Source of the DNA: Lachnoclostridium phytofermentans
Lineage (GTDB): Bacteria; Bacillota; Clostridia; Lachnospirales; Lachnospiraceae
DNA length: 6,739 nucleotides
Reading direction: 5' to 3'
Assembly: GCA_003526525.1 (NCBI GenBank)
Contig: DPVV01000535.1
Location: 1-6,739, forward strand
Both the position numbers and the translations under genes were made by a program. Below the pieces are notes generated by a model that was given only the letters and a program-made list of their open reading frames with translations, had not been told where the DNA came from and searched no databases. Positions 5,768 to 6,739 of this stretch are shown here, piece by piece. The first letter of the stretch is position 1, and each line of letters starts with the position of its first letter.

Positions 5768-6739
5768 TCAGTCTTTTTTACTACCACTTAAAAATTCAAC
5801 GTATTTACCAGTACCAATTGCAACTGCTGTCATTGGATCTTCCGCAGTCATTGTTGTAATACCAGTTTTTTCTTCGATTAATTCTTCTAGCCCATATAAT
5901 AAACAACCGCCACCTGTTAATACAATACCGCGATCTGCGATATCTGCAGCTAATTCCGGTGGAGTTTTTTCAAGTACACTATGAACCGCTTCTACAATCT
6001 GAGAAGTAGTTTCTTTTAGTGCTTCCTCTGTTTCTTCTGAAGTAACAGAGATTGTTTTTGGAAGACCTGTAACAAGGTTACGTCCTCTAACATCCATGGC
6101 TACAACTTCTGGTCTGCGGTAAGCAGAACCAATCTTAATCTTAATATCTTCCGCTGTTCTTTCACCAATTAATAAATTATGCTTTTTACGCATATAACGA
6201 ACAATTGCTTCATCAAAGTCATCGCCTGCAATCTTAATTGAGGTAGAAACTACTGTTCCTCCTAAGGAAATAACTGCAATATCACTTGTTCCACCACCAA
6301 TATCTACAATCATATTACCACATGGTCTTGAGATATCAATACCAGCTCCAATTGCTGCTGCGATAGGCTCTTCTATAATAGCAACATCTCTAGCTCCTGC
6401 TTGATAAGTTGCATCTTCTACTGCCTTCTTTTCTACTTCTGTAACTCCACTTGGTACACAAACGCTAATAATTGGTTTACGGAAACGTTGCTTACCAACA
6501 GCTTTCTGTATGAAGTATTTTAACATTTTTTCTGTAACTGTATAATCGGAGATAACACCCTGACGTAATGGACGTACCGCAACGATATTTCCAGGTGTTC
6601 TTCCAAGCATTAGCCTAGCTTCTTCACCAATTGCTTTTATTTTATTTGTATCTCTGTCAAAGGCAACTACGGAAGGCTCCTTTAATACAACGCCTTTGCC
6701 TTTAATATATACCAGAACACTAGCTGTTCCTAAATCGAT
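5768..6739 (-). CDS. mreB: Rod-shape actin homologue MreB/Mbl, N-terminus beyond the window
   Basis: The frame is open from the right edge to a TGA at 5770-5768, giving 323 visible residues; about ten N-terminal residues are missing compared with the usual 330-345. The internal ATG at 6610 is not the start, because classic MreB sequence continues upstream: IDLGTAS (visible residues 1-7, phosphate loop 1) and KEPSVVAFD (20-28). Next come GRTPGN, CVPSGVT, EEPIAAAIGAG (123-133), phosphate loop 2 DIGGGTSD (146-153), GERTAEDIK and the adenosine loop VLTGGGCLL (273-281). MreB forms ATP-dependent filaments under the membrane that guide lateral wall synthesis. CVPSG and TGLPKTI look like MreB proper, while GERTAEDIKIKI and the neighbouring flagellar rod genes resemble B. 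subtilis mbl, so the paralogue name is open. The fold appears intact. It probably heads a transcript continuing into flgF. Confidence 0.95.
   Translation of the reverse strand: MDLGTASVLVYIKGKGVVLKEPSVVAFDRDTNKIKAIGEEARLMLGRTPGNIVAVRPLRQGVISDYTVTEKMLKYFIQKAVGKQRFRKPIISVCVPSGVTEVEKKAVEDATYQAGARDVAIIEEPIAAAIGAGIDISRPCGNMIVDIGGGTSDIAVISLGGTVVSTSIKIAGDDFDEAIVRYMRKKHNLLIGERTAEDIKIKIGSAYRRPEVVAMDVRGRNLVTGLPKTISVTSEETEEALKETTSQIVEAVHSVLEKTPPELAADIADRGIVLTGGGCLLYGLEELIEEKTGITTMTAEDPMTAVAIGTGKYVEFLSGSKKD

Noticed and set aside
5768..6610. MreB starting at the ATG at 6610
   Set aside because: The frame is open to the window edge, and the extra 43 codons encode the conserved first phosphate loop of MreB, so the gene is simply cut by the edge.

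Overview
The window looks like chromosomal DNA of a low-GC, motile Firmicute in the Clostridia. The protein flavour (an MreB beginning IDLGTASVLVY, RecD2, split flagellar rod genes) is most like Lachnospiraceae such as the Lachnoclostridium/Clostridium phytofermentans group. That placement is an inference from gene content and recalled family sequences; no search was run. Every supported gene lies on the minus strand, so transcription runs from right to left.

Right part (6739 to 3522): a 5'-truncated mreB/mbl actin homologue is followed by two flagellar rod genes (flgF/flhO type, then flgG/flhP type) and a short single-domain FlgJ-type rod-binding protein. This matches the Bacillus subtilis order mbl-flhO-flhP, with flgJ added. 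The gaps are 83, 116 and 112 nt, I found no convincing internal promoter, and a long stem-loop at 3427-3478 appears to end the transcript. Together the genes would build the distal rod of the flagellar basal body, next to a gene for cell-wall shape control. The 112-nt flgG-flgJ gap holds an unusual in-register array of degenerate 19-bp repeats.

Middle (3521 to 1078): directly after the terminator lies a good sigma-A-like promoter (TTTACA, 16 bp, TATAGT). A dyad symmetry surrounds its expected start point, and a perfect 12-bp hairpin lies in the leader of recD2, which encodes a 742-residue RecD2/YrrC-type DNA helicase.

Left part (1077 to 1): a 305-residue sugar-phosphate nucleotidyltransferase-like protein with its own possible promoter and a very strong ribosome binding site. 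It is followed after 26 nt by the first 13 codons of what is probably comF (GTG start), cut by the window edge.

No mobile element, CRISPR array, tRNA, rRNA or recognised riboswitch was found, and no stretch over 300 bases lacks a gene. The genes belong to known families. The less ordinary signals are in the intergenic DNA: the 19-bp repeat array and the structured recD2 control region.
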